This document shows positions 23,774-31,574 of a stretch of DNA of 37,809 bases, in pieces (the stretch's first letter is position 1; every line of letters starts with the position of its first letter). Under the pieces are notes generated by a model that saw only the letters and a list, made by a program, of their open reading frames with translations, ran no database searches and was not told where the DNA came from. The position numbers and the translations under genes are program-made. Source of the stretch: Kiloniellaceae bacterium. Lineage in GTDB: Bacteria; Pseudomonadota; Alphaproteobacteria; Kiloniellales; J153. Location of the stretch: positions 1-37,809 of the forward strand of contig JAJFGP010000030.1 of the NCBI GenBank assembly GCA_021776055.1, written 5' to 3'.

Positions 23774-25027
23774 TTACGCGGGCGGTACGGGGGCTGGTGG
23801 CACCTGTCCCTCGTCGGAGCGGGCCGAGAGGACACGGGTCGGGAAGCCGCCTGCCTTGAGGCTTTCAACGATCTCCTGCACATGCTCGCGGTTGCGCGTC
23901 TCGATCACCGCGTCTACATCCGCCTGCTTGGCCGGGACGTCGTAGAACAGGCGTTGATGATAGACCTCGATGATGTTGCCGCCGGTATCGCCGATGAGCT
24001 TGGTCACCTGGGCCAGGACACCGGGCCGGTCGACGATACCGATGCGTAACCGTGCCATGCGCCCGTCCCGCACCAAGCCGCGGGTGAGCACCCAGGAGAG
24101 CAGGCGAACGTCGATATTGCCGCCGCCGATGACCACGCCGACCCGGCGCCTGGCGAAACGCTCCGGCTCTTTCATGATGGCCGCGATGCCGGCGGCACCG
24201 GCCCCCTCGGCGACCACTTTCTGCTGTTCCACCAAGACGTGCACGGCACTCTCGATCAACGATTCTTCCACCAGGATGATGTCCTCGACCAGGCGCGCGA
24301 TGATTTTGCGGGTCAGTTCGCCGGGATTCTTTACGGCGATACCGTCGGCCAGGGTCTGCCCGCCGGCTGTCGGCGCCAGCCCATGCACGGCCTGGTACAT
24401 CGAGGGGAAGAGGTCCGCTTCGACACCGAATATCTCCACATCGGGCTTCACCGACTTGACCGCGGTGGCGATGCCGGAGATAAGGCCACCGCCACCGACC
24501 GGCACCACGATCATGTCGAGGTCCGGCGCATCCTCCATCATCTCGAAGCCGATGGTGCCCTGTCCGGCGGTGATCTTCGGGTCGTCGTACGGGTGGACGA
24601 AGGTCAGGCTCTCCTTCTCGGCCAACTCACGCGCCGCGACCGCCGAGGCATCCAATGTATCGCCGATTAACATCACCCGCGCGCCGAATTCACGGGTGCG
24701 CTGAATCTTGCTGAAGGGGGCAAACTCGGGCATGACGATGGTCGCTGGAATCCCCAGGCGGCGGGCATGATAGGCGACCCCTTGCGCATGATTCCCGGCG
24801 GACATGGCGATGACACCGAGCTTGGCTTGCTCCGGGCTCAGGCTCTTCAATTTGACCAGGGCGCCACGGTCCTTGAACGAGCCCGTGTATTGCTGGCACT
24901 CAAGCTTGAGGTACAACTCGCAGCCGAGTGTCTCCCCCAGGCGCGCGGCCGGAACGAGCGGCGTCCGCACCACCTCGCCCTGGATGACCTTGGCGGCGGC
25001 TTTGATATCGGCGGCGGTCACAGTCAT
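23774..25027 (-). CDS. ilvA: Threonine ammonia-lyase with C-terminal ACT-like domain
   Basis: The enzyme deaminates threonine (and often serine) to 2-oxobutyrate and ammonia, either for isoleucine synthesis or catabolism. It has 417 residues. Visible are the PLP lysine in QQYTGSFKDRGA (Lys52), SAGNHAQGVAYHARRLG, the PLP phosphate loop VPVGGGGLISGIATAVK, and VVIGGGNIDVRLL. The last 75 or so residues form one ACT-like domain (RLRIGIVDRPGVLAQVTKLIGDTGGNIIEVYHQ) rather than the two found in E. coli IlvA, typical of the shorter TdcB/IlvA type in alphaproteobacteria. GAGG precedes ATG 25027 by 8 nt. It is the first gene of the ilvA-cbs-lyase group, 38 bp after the acylase gene. Confidence 0.92.
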   Translation of the reverse strand: MTVTAADIKAAAKVIQGEVVRTPLVPAARLGETLGCELYLKLECQQYTGSFKDRGALVKLKSLSPEQAKLGVIAMSAGNHAQGVAYHARRLGIPATIVMPEFAPFSKIQRTREFGARVMLIGDTLDASAVAARELAEKESLTFVHPYDDPKITAGQGTIGFEMMEDAPDLDMIVVPVGGGGLISGIATAVKSVKPDVEIFGVEADLFPSMYQAVHGLAPTAGGQTLADGIAVKNPGELTRKIIARLVEDIILVEESLIESAVHVLVEQQKVVAEGAGAAGIAAIMKEPERFARRRVGVVIGGGNIDVRLLSWVLTRGLVRDGRMARLRIGIVDRPGVLAQVTKLIGDTGGNIIEVYHQRLFYDVPAKQADVDAVIETRNREHVQEIVESLKAGGFPTRVLSARSDEGQVPPAPVPPA

Positions 25028-25065
25028 GTTTTCAGCCTCGCCCCTTGATTGAAACTGGCGGATCG

Positions 25066-27462
25066 CTACGGCATAAGCCGCAGCGTTTGCATCGGGGTTG
25101 TCGTATCACCGACAAGTTTTAGATAGACACCGTCGCGCCAGCGCGTGACCAGGTCACCATAGTGTGGCGATAGCGGGTTGCCGGATTGCCCGGTGGCGAT
25201 CATGAAACGCGAGTTGTCGAGATCCGCCAGGTCATAGACGGCGCGGTAACCCGGCCCCTGCACATCCTCGAATAGATCGCCGGAGGCGCTGGCGAAGCTG
25301 ACCCCACCCCGGTTGACCGTATAGCTGCCGCCGTCGCTTTCCACCGTATAGGCGAAGAACCCGCCGAGCACTGGAATCCGGCTTAGGACGGGATGATTGA
25401 ATTTGGCCCGGTGCGCATCTCCCCAACGAAGTTGGCCGATGGCCTTGGGGAAGCGCAGCGCTAGTTTGTTAAGCGCGGATTCAAGGGCGGCCACCAGTTG
25501 GGTCTGGCAATCTTCCGCCGGCTCGGTTGCCACGTCGTCGCACCATGCCTGGCCGTCGCTCAGCACGCGACGCAAAATATCGACCTTTGGCCGTTGAAAG
25601 CGGGCGAAGTCACCATCCAGCTCGTCCGCCAGCAAGCTCTGATTCAACTCGTGCAGCCAGGCGTAAAACAGGAGAGGGGCAGGGCTGTCGCGGCGCATGC
25701 CGCCGTCCCAATTGGCGAGGATATCCAGCGCCTCGCGGCCTCGATCGGTCTGCGGCTGTGCCTGTAGCAGGAAGGGCAGCAATGCGCGGGCGGCGAGAGA
25801 TATCACGTCTTGCTGGATGGCTTGCGACCCTTCGACACTAGTCGATGCCCCGTCGGTCTTGTCCAGAAAGTCCTGGATGCGTTGCGCCCGGTAAGGGGGA
25901 GGCCAATCGGCGGTCAGAAAATAGGGATAGTCGTCGGGGACGATCTTGTTGTTGGCGACGATCACCCGCTGCGCCGGAGGGTTCACGCGCATCGGCAGAT
26001 CGGCGAAGGGGATGAATCCATCCCAGTCGAATTCGCCGCTCCAGCCCGGCACCGGCAGGCGGCCGTTACCGCGCTTGCGTATGGGCACTCGTGCGGGCGC
26101 CACAAAACCGATGGTACCCGAGGTATCAGCATAGACGATGTTCTGCTGTGGGCTGTGAAAGTCTGCGGTGGCGGCCTGGAATTCGTCCCAACTGCGCGCA
26201 TGATTGATGGCGAACAGGGCCTCGGCCGTGCGGTCGTCGGGGCGCAAGGCGGGCCAGGCGAGGGAGAGAACGGCGTGATCTCCCTCGGCCTTGCGCGCGG
26301 CATCCGCTGCTTCGGCGACCGCATCCGAAATGACCGGACCGTGTCGTGTGGTGCGCACGGTAATGATGTCCGGCTCCTCGCCGAGAATGGTGATAGTTTC
26401 CTTTCGGGTTTCAAAGGCTTGCGCGCCCGTGGGCGTCACATAGCGCGTCGGATCGGCGGGGTCGATCCGCTCGACGAACAGGTCTTGGGTATCGCTGTGA
26501 GTGGTCGTGAAGCCCCAGGCGATGCGGCCGTTGTGGCCAGCGATCAGGAAAGGAACGCCGGGTGCCGTCGCACCGGCCCAGATCCGCTCGGGCGTTTCGA
26601 TGCGGACCAGGTACCATTGTCCCGGGGCGCTTAGCGCCAGGTGCGGATCGTTTGCCAGCAGCGGTTTGCCACTGGCAGTTAGGTCGCCCGAAAGAACCCA
26701 AGAGTTGGAGGCATCCTTCGGTGCTAGCTCCCACGGCAATATCGACGCCAATTCACGTAAGGGCAGACCGTCCAAATCCGCCGCGATGCTGGCAAGTGCG
26801 ACCGGTCCGTCCGCCGGGTACCCCGGCCACAGGTCGGCCACTTGCTCCGGCGTTAGGTGGCGGGCCACGCGGGCGCGGAGGATTTCCTCGGTCCAGTTGC
26901 CCGACAGTTGCAGCGCCATCAGCCGTCCCCACACCAAGCTGTCCGCCGGCCGCCAGGGCTCCGGGCGGTAGCGTAGCAACTGGAATTCGAGGGGCAGGGG
27001 GCCACCGGGTTCGGCGATGAAGGCATTGACGCCCTCGGCATACGCGTCGAGCACCGCGCGCAAGGCCGGCGAGGCTTGTTCGACGTTGGCCTCGGCGACG
27101 TCATACAGGCCGAGGGTGCGCATGAAACGGTCGAGACGGTGGGTCGCCGGCCCAACCACCTCCGAGATACGGCCGGCCCCGCTGCGGCGCGTGAAATCCA
27201 TCTGCCACAGGCGATCCTGGGCATGCACATAGCCCAACGCGACGGCGGCGTCCCGTTCGCTTTGTGCGCGGATAGTTACTATCCCATCGGCGTCACGAAG
27301 CACCTCGACCGGTGCCTCGAGGGCTGCGATCCGCAGGGAGCCCTCGGTCTGCGGCAACGAGCCGCGCAGCCAGACATACGCGCCACCGGTGCCGAACACG
27401 AGTAACAGGACGAGGCCAGCAAGGATGCGGGCGAACCACACGATTATGGGTCTTGTGCGCAC
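25066..27462 (-). CDS. Penicillin acylase family protein (Ntn hydrolase)
   Basis: This is a 798-residue protein of the penicillin/AHL acylase family, made as a precursor that cuts itself into two chains. The N-terminus has a hydrophobic segment at about 8-30 that is a signal peptide or anchor, so the enzyme is periplasmic. The alpha chain contains ALGYVHAQDRLWQMDFTRRSGAGRISEVVG. The predicted self-cleavage site and nucleophile is Ser252 in KDASNSWVLSGD, followed by GKPLLANDPHLALSAPGQWY and GVPFLIAGHNGRIAWGFTTTHSDTQDLF. The substrate (beta-lactam side chain, acyl-homoserine lactone or another amide) cannot be read. It starts with GTG 27462, preceded by GAGG, between matB and ilvA on the same strand. 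Confidence 0.88.
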   Translation of the reverse strand: MRTRPIIVWFARILAGLVLLLVFGTGGAYVWLRGSLPQTEGSLRIAALEAPVEVLRDADGIVTIRAQSERDAAVALGYVHAQDRLWQMDFTRRSGAGRISEVVGPATHRLDRFMRTLGLYDVAEANVEQASPALRAVLDAYAEGVNAFIAEPGGPLPLEFQLLRYRPEPWRPADSLVWGRLMALQLSGNWTEEILRARVARHLTPEQVADLWPGYPADGPVALASIAADLDGLPLRELASILPWELAPKDASNSWVLSGDLTASGKPLLANDPHLALSAPGQWYLVRIETPERIWAGATAPGVPFLIAGHNGRIAWGFTTTHSDTQDLFVERIDPADPTRYVTPTGAQAFETRKETITILGEEPDIITVRTTRHGPVISDAVAEAADAARKAEGDHAVLSLAWPALRPDDRTAEALFAINHARSWDEFQAATADFHSPQQNIVYADTSGTIGFVAPARVPIRKRGNGRLPVPGWSGEFDWDGFIPFADLPMRVNPPAQRVIVANNKIVPDDYPYFLTADWPPPYRAQRIQDFLDKTDGASTSVEGSQAIQQDVISLAARALLPFLLQAQPQTDRGREALDILANWDGGMRRDSPAPLLFYAWLHELNQSLLADELDGDFARFQRPKVDILRRVLSDGQAWCDDVATEPAEDCQTQLVAALESALNKLALRFPKAIGQLRWGDAHRAKFNHPVLSRIPVLGGFFAYTVESDGGSYTVNRGGVSFASASGDLFEDVQGPGYRAVYDLADLDNSRFMIATGQSGNPLSPHYGDLVTRWRDGVYLKLVGDTTTPMQTLRLMP

Positions 27463-27538
27463 TCTTGATCCTCTTGCCCGTGCATGTGCGGCGACAGACT
27501 ACTCCGGCGGACCAAAAATGAAACGGGATTTGCGCCCT

Positions 27539-29059
27539 CTAAGCGTCGGTCAGCATGCCGCCATATGTCTTGCGCAATAGGCTCTTCTGCACCTTGCCCA
27601 TGGCGTTGCGCGGTAATTCGTCGGCGAAGAAGACTCGCTTGGGGATCTTGAACCCAGCCATTTCGCCTTTCAGCTGGTTGATAATGCTGGTGTCGGTAAC
27701 GTCCGGGTGTCCGTCGGCGCGTACGACGACGGCAGCCACCGCTTCGCCGAAGTCCGGGTGGTCGAGACCGATGACCGCCGATTCGACGACGCCGGCGATG
27801 CGGTCGATGTTCAGTTCGATCTCTTTAGGATAGATGTTGAGGCCGCCGGAGATGATGAGGTCCTTGGCACGGCCCACGATGTGTATATAGCCACGCTCGT
27901 CGATCTTGGCGACATCACCGGTGATGAAGAAACCATCGGCGCGAAATTCGGATGCGGTTTTCTCAGGCCGTTGCCAATAGCCGGAGAAGACGTTCGGCCC
28001 GCGCACCTCAAGGACGCCGATCTCGTCCACGGGCAGCACGGCGCCCGCGTCGTCTGCGACACGCACCTCGACCTCGGGAAGGGGCAGGCCGACGGTACCG
28101 GGACGGCGCTCACCGTCCAGCGGGTTCGAGATGTTCATACCCGTCTCGGTCATGCCGTAGCGCTCCAAGATGCGGTGACCGGTGCGCGTCTCGAAAGCGT
28201 GAAACGTCTCCTCCAGAAGCGGCGCCGAGCCGGAGATGAAGAGCCGCATGGTGCCGCACGCAGCGCGGTCGAAGGCCGGGTTCGCCAGCAACCGCGTATA
28301 GAACGTGGGTACGCCCATCATGACCGTCGCGCGGGGCAGCAGGCGGATTACCTCGTCGGTATCGAACTTGCGCAGGAACAGCATCGCCGTGCCGTTCAGC
28401 AGGACGCAGTTGGTCGCCACGAACAGGCCATGCGTGTGATAGATGGGCAAGGCATGCAGCAGCACATCATCCGCCTGGAAACCCCAAGATTGATGCAGCG
28501 ACAGGGCACACGATCCGAGATTGCGGTGGCTGAGCATGGCCCCCTTTGGTTGACCCGTGGTGCCGCTGGTATAGAGGATGGCCGCCGTATCCTCGGGCGC
28601 CCGAGGTACGCAGCCAGAGATTGGTTCGAGCTCGGCTGCGAGTACGGGCCAAGTGCCCCCACCGTCCTCATCCAAGGTCGACACATGGGCGACACCGGCG
28701 CTGTGCGCGACCGGCGCGAGCGCTGCTTCGGTCTCGGATCGGCAAATCAAGAGGCGGGGCGTTGCGTCGCCTAGGAAGTAAGCGATTTCGTTAGTAGTAT
28801 ACGCGGTGTTGAGGGGCAGGTAGACCGCTCCGGCGCGCAGGCACGCTAGATAGAGGAAGATTGCTTCCGGCGATTTCTCCACCTGTACCGCCACGCGCTC
28901 GCCGGGGCCAACACCCGTTTGCACGAGCAACTGGGCATAGCGACCTGAGATGTTTTCCAGATCGGCGTAGGTGTAGACGCCCCCCTCAGCGGTCTCGATG
29001 CAGGGGCGGTTGCGGTCGGCGGGGAACCGCTGACTAAGGAGATCGTAGAGATTACCCAC
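27539..29059 (-). CDS. matB: Malonyl-CoA synthetase
   Basis: MatB joins malonate and CoA using ATP to give malonyl-CoA. It has 506 residues in the ANL ligase fold. Visible are the P-loop ILYTSGTTGQPKGAMLSHRN (162-180), the IYHTHGLFVATN segment (His208-Thr-His210), which is typical of malonyl-CoA synthetases, ERYGMTETGMN (299-309), the hinge GRAKDLIISGGLNIYP and the catalytic lysine in LPRNAMGKVQK (Lys489). It starts at GTG 29059, overlapping the matR stop codon by one base (TAGTG), so it is coupled to the regulator. The divergent genes encode the transporter and malonyl-CoA decarboxylase, which supports the assignment. Confidence 0.93.
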   Translation of the reverse strand: MGNLYDLLSQRFPADRNRPCIETAEGGVYTYADLENISGRYAQLLVQTGVGPGERVAVQVEKSPEAIFLYLACLRAGAVYLPLNTAYTTNEIAYFLGDATPRLLICRSETEAALAPVAHSAGVAHVSTLDEDGGGTWPVLAAELEPISGCVPRAPEDTAAILYTSGTTGQPKGAMLSHRNLGSCALSLHQSWGFQADDVLLHALPIYHTHGLFVATNCVLLNGTAMLFLRKFDTDEVIRLLPRATVMMGVPTFYTRLLANPAFDRAACGTMRLFISGSAPLLEETFHAFETRTGHRILERYGMTETGMNISNPLDGERRPGTVGLPLPEVEVRVADDAGAVLPVDEIGVLEVRGPNVFSGYWQRPEKTASEFRADGFFITGDVAKIDERGYIHIVGRAKDLIISGGLNIYPKEIELNIDRIAGVVESAVIGLDHPDFGEAVAAVVVRADGHPDVTDTSIINQLKGEMAGFKIPKRVFFADELPRNAMGKVQKSLLRKTYGGMLTDA

Positions 29060-29772
29060 TACGACGCCGTGGCTTGCAGGTAATGCGGCGGCAGCATGGA
29101 GACGAGGTCCGTGAACACCTCACCTTGCACCGAGACGTGGGCGCGCATCGCTGTCGCCGCTTGTTCGGCGTCTCCCGCTAGAATGGCGGCAACGACCGCC
29201 TCGTGCTCGGCCAGCGAATTCGCGACCCGGCCGGGCTGGTGCAACTGGAAGCGCCGATAGCTGGACAGCCGGTTGCGCAAGGCCCGCGTCGTCTCCTCCA
29301 GATAGGCGTTGCGAGTGCCGGCATAGACCACTTCGTGGAAGATCCGGTTCGCTTCGTAGTACTGCTCCGGATCGCGTCGGCGCGCCAGATCGACGCACGC
29401 CTTGTGGGCGCGCTGGAGGGCTTGGCGTTCGGCCGGGGCCATACGGCGCGCCGCGTAGCGGGCGCACAGGGCCTCCATATCCGCCATGACCTCGAACATT
29501 TGCAGAAGCTGTTGCACCGTGATGGCGGCGACCACCGCGCCTTGCCGTGGCCGCATCTCGATCAGACCGGCCGAGGCGAGTTGCAGCAGCGCCTCGCGCA
29601 CCGGCGTGCGGGAAACGCCGAAGCGTCGCGCCAGCCCGCTTTCGTCCAGGCGTTCGCCCGGCAGCAGGGCGCCGGAGAAGATCTCCCGCTCCAGGCGTTG
29701 GCGCAAAGCATCCGCCCGCCGTCCGGAATCTTTTTGCGTCAGGCCGACTTGATGACTGGCATCCGATGCCAT
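29059..29772 (-). CDS. matR: GntR family regulator of the malonate locus (FCD type)
   Basis: This 237-residue FadR-type GntR protein has an N-terminal winged helix at about residues 20-82 (LEREIFSGALLPGERLDESGLARRFGVSRTPVREALLQL). The all-helical FCD ligand domain follows, with likely metal ligands Asn142, His146, His190 and His212 (NRIFHEVVY, SLAEHEAVVAAI, AMRAHV). It is cotranscribed with matB and divergent from matPQM, as MatR is in rhizobial malonate loci. The 197-bp divergent gap contains the FadR-type palindrome TTGTATACAA at 29858. The ligand is probably malonate or malonyl-CoA (inferred from context). Confidence 0.88.
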   Translation of the reverse strand: MASDASHQVGLTQKDSGRRADALRQRLEREIFSGALLPGERLDESGLARRFGVSRTPVREALLQLASAGLIEMRPRQGAVVAAITVQQLLQMFEVMADMEALCARYAARRMAPAERQALQRAHKACVDLARRRDPEQYYEANRIFHEVVYAGTRNAYLEETTRALRNRLSSYRRFQLHQPGRVANSLAEHEAVVAAILAGDAEQAATAMRAHVSVQGEVFTDLVSMLPPHYLQATAS

Positions 29773-29808
29773 GATCTATCCGTTCCTCAGCGATTGCCGA
29801 ACCGAACA

Positions 29809-29838
29809 AGTATAGAGGTATGCGCTATGCGATCACAA
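29809..29838 (-). promoter_or_regulatory. Predicted matR-matB promoter
   Basis: On the minus strand TTGTGA (29838-29833) and TATACT (29814-29809) are 18 bp apart; TATACT is a five-of-six match to the -10 consensus. Transcription would start near 29802, about 30 nt before the matR ATG. Confidence 0.5.
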
Positions 29839-29857
29839 GAATGCAAAACATCAAATT

Positions 29858-29867
29858 TTGTATACAA
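29858..29867. promoter_or_regulatory. Predicted MatR operator (TTGTATACAA)
   Basis: TTGTA-TACAA is a perfect 10-bp palindrome that fits the FadR-subfamily GntR pattern TNGTN0-3ACNA. It overlaps a possible -35 element (TTGTAT, 29858-29863) for the plus-strand matP promoter, with AATAAC at 29881 as -10 after 17 bp. From memory, the MatR site in rhizobia has a similar TTGTA/TACA half-site. Binding by this MatR is inferred. Confidence 0.6.
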
Positions 29868-29876
29868 GCCTAGACA

Positions 29877-29887
29877 GGTTAATAACC
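29877..29887. promoter_or_regulatory. Second palindrome GGTTA-A-TAACC in the malonate divergent region
   Basis: An 11-bp odd palindrome sits 19.5 bp (centre to centre) from the TTGTATACAA site, close to two helical turns, and overlaps the possible matP -10 element. It could be an accessory operator. Function unknown. Confidence 0.35.
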
Positions 29888-29969
29888 GGCGTGTATCGTC
29901 AACGCATAAGAACATGCGACCACTGCCCGCGACAGCGCAGGGCGGGGTAATTCCATCAGGGAGGAAACG

Positions 29970-30980
29970 ATGATGGGTACGATTTCCAGACTGTCTGTTC
30001 TGTTGACCGGAATTGCCGCGGCCGCTGCAATTGCCGGAACGGCGGCCGCGGCGGAGATGACGCTACGCGCCTCGCACCAATGGCCGGCGGGCAAGGGCGA
30101 TGTCCGCGATGAAATGGTGCAGATGATCAAGACCGAGGTCGAGGCGGCCAAGGTCGGTCTGACCATTCAAGTTTTCCCCGGCAAATCGTTGTTCAAGCCG
30201 AAGCAGCAGTGGGAGGCGATGGTCAAGGGTCAGCTTGATATCTCGGCATTCCCGCTCGACTACGCCAGTGGCAAGCATCCGCAATTCAGCGCCACGCTGA
30301 TGCCGGGCTTGGTGAAGAACCACGAGCACGCCAAGCGCCTGAACGATTCGCCTTTCATGGCCGACATCAAAAAAATCATCAACGATGCGGGTGTCGTCGT
30401 GATTTCCGATGCCTGGTTGGCGGGCGGCTTTGCCTCATCGAAGAAATGCATCCTGGATCCCGCGGACGCCAAGGGGCAGACCCTGCGGGCGGCCGGGCCG
30501 GCTTTCGAGCAGATGCTGGTGGCGGCGGGTGCCTCGATCAACGCCATGCCAAGCTCCGAGATCTATACCGGCATCCAGACGGGTGTGCTGGACGGTGCCA
30601 ACACCAGTTCCGGCAGCTTTGTCTCGTATCGCATCTACGAGCAGGTAAAGTGCCTGACCGAGCCGGGTGCGAATGCCCTGTGGTTCATGTACGAGCCGAT
30701 CCTGATGTCGAAGCAAAGCTGGGACAAAATGGATGACGCGCAGAAGGCGGCGCTAACGGCGGCCGGCCAAAAGGCCGAGGATTTCTTCTTCGGTGCCGCG
30801 CAAGGTCTCGATACCAAGCTGGTGGATACCTACAAGAAGAATGGCGTCGAGGTCGTCAGCATGAGCCCCGAGCAGCAGGCCAAATGGGTCGCGCTTGCCA
30901 AGGGATCGTCTTATAAAATCTTCTCGGAAAAGGTTCCGGGCGGTAAGGAGCTGATCGAGAAAGCCCTGGCTGTCGATTAG
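29970..30980 (+). CDS. matP: TRAP transporter solute-binding protein, probably malonate
   Basis: This is the periplasmic DctP-family binding protein of a TRAP transporter. It has 336 residues with a clear signal peptide (basic start, then a long alanine-rich core) and probable cleavage after TAAAA at about residue 28. The mature protein begins EMTLRASHQWPAGKGD. The carboxylate-binding arginine is in GQTLRAAGPAFEQML (Arg173), followed by SSEIYTGIQTGVLDGANT. GGAGG lies 5 nt before ATG 29970 (8 nt before a second ATG at 29973). It is first in the operon; the malonate substrate is inferred from matA and matB nearby. A strong hairpin separates it from matQ. Confidence 0.92.
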   Translation: MMGTISRLSVLLTGIAAAAAIAGTAAAAEMTLRASHQWPAGKGDVRDEMVQMIKTEVEAAKVGLTIQVFPGKSLFKPKQQWEAMVKGQLDISAFPLDYASGKHPQFSATLMPGLVKNHEHAKRLNDSPFMADIKKIINDAGVVVISDAWLAGGFASSKKCILDPADAKGQTLRAAGPAFEQMLVAAGASINAMPSSEIYTGIQTGVLDGANTSSGSFVSYRIYEQVKCLTEPGANALWFMYEPILMSKQSWDKMDDAQKAALTAAGQKAEDFFFGAAQGLDTKLVDTYKKNGVEVVSMSPEQQAKWVALAKGSSYKIFSEKVPGGKELIEKALAVD

Positions 30981-30998
30981 TGTCGGCGTAATACATAG

Positions 30999-31028
30999 AC
31001 GGCCGCCGGTGGTAATGCCGGCGGCCGT
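30999..31028 (+). terminator. Strong hairpin between matP and matQ
   Basis: ACGGCCGCCGG pairs perfectly with CCGGCGGCCGT (11-bp stem, 8-nt loop), followed by a T-rich stretch (TCGTTTGTT). It resembles an intrinsic terminator and could act as a partial terminator or 3' stabiliser, giving more binding protein than membrane protein. The downstream matQ has only a short further gap. Confidence 0.6.
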
Positions 31029-31055
31029 TCGTTTGTTCGCCCAAGAGTCTTCGTG

Positions 31056-31574
31056 ATGACAGTGTTTCTCAAATCTGTGCGCGGGCTATCCAGGCTCTGC
31101 GGGGCGATTGCCGCGGTGCTGTTGATTGCGGCCGTGCTGGCCGTGTGTCATCTGGTGTTCGTCCGCTACATTCTGGGGGTGTCCGCGATCTGGCAACACG
31201 AGTTCGTGACGTTCAGCCTGATCGGTGCCACGTTCTTCGGCGGGCCGTATTTGGTTCTCAGCCATGGCCACGTCAACGTCGACTTGCTGCCCATGTACCT
31301 GGGCCGGCGCGGGCGGCTGGCGCTGGCCTTGCTCGCCTCCGTGCTGTCGTTCGCCTTTTGCCTGATCATCGCCTGGACGGGCTTTGAATGGTGGGCCGAG
31401 GCGTGGAGCAATGGTTGGCGCGCCGAAACTGTATGGGCGCCGCCGTTGTGGATTCCGTATCTGGCCATGCCGATCGGCGTCGGCCTGATGGCTTTGCAAT
31501 ACGTCGCCGATATTCTGGCGCTGATCACCGGGCGCACCACGCCTTTCGGCTTGAGCGACGGGGATATATTGTGA
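31056..31574 (+). CDS. matQ: TRAP transporter small membrane subunit (DctQ family)
   Basis: This small subunit has 172 residues from ATG 31056; a GTG at 31053 directly before is also possible. It shows four hydrophobic segments (about 13-34, 48-66, 86-108 and 130-152). The DctQ pattern is visible: VFVRYILGVSAIWQHEFVTFSLIGATFFGGPYLVLSHGHVNVDLLP, with a conserved Glu in the first cytoplasmic loop, and WIPYLAMPIGVGLMALQYVADI near the end. The stop overlaps the matM GTG start by four bases (GTGA). It pairs with MatM in the inner membrane and docks MatP. Confidence 0.92.
   Translation: MTVFLKSVRGLSRLCGAIAAVLLIAAVLAVCHLVFVRYILGVSAIWQHEFVTFSLIGATFFGGPYLVLSHGHVNVDLLPMYLGRRGRLALALLASVLSFAFCLIIAWTGFEWWAEAWSNGWRAETVWAPPLWIPYLAMPIGVGLMALQYVADILALITGRTTPFGLSDGDIL

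Noticed and set aside
29773-29969. A possible small RNA or small gene in the malonate divergent region
   Set aside because: The bases are accounted for by two predicted promoters and two palindromes, and no open frame with a ribosome binding site is present apart from matP.
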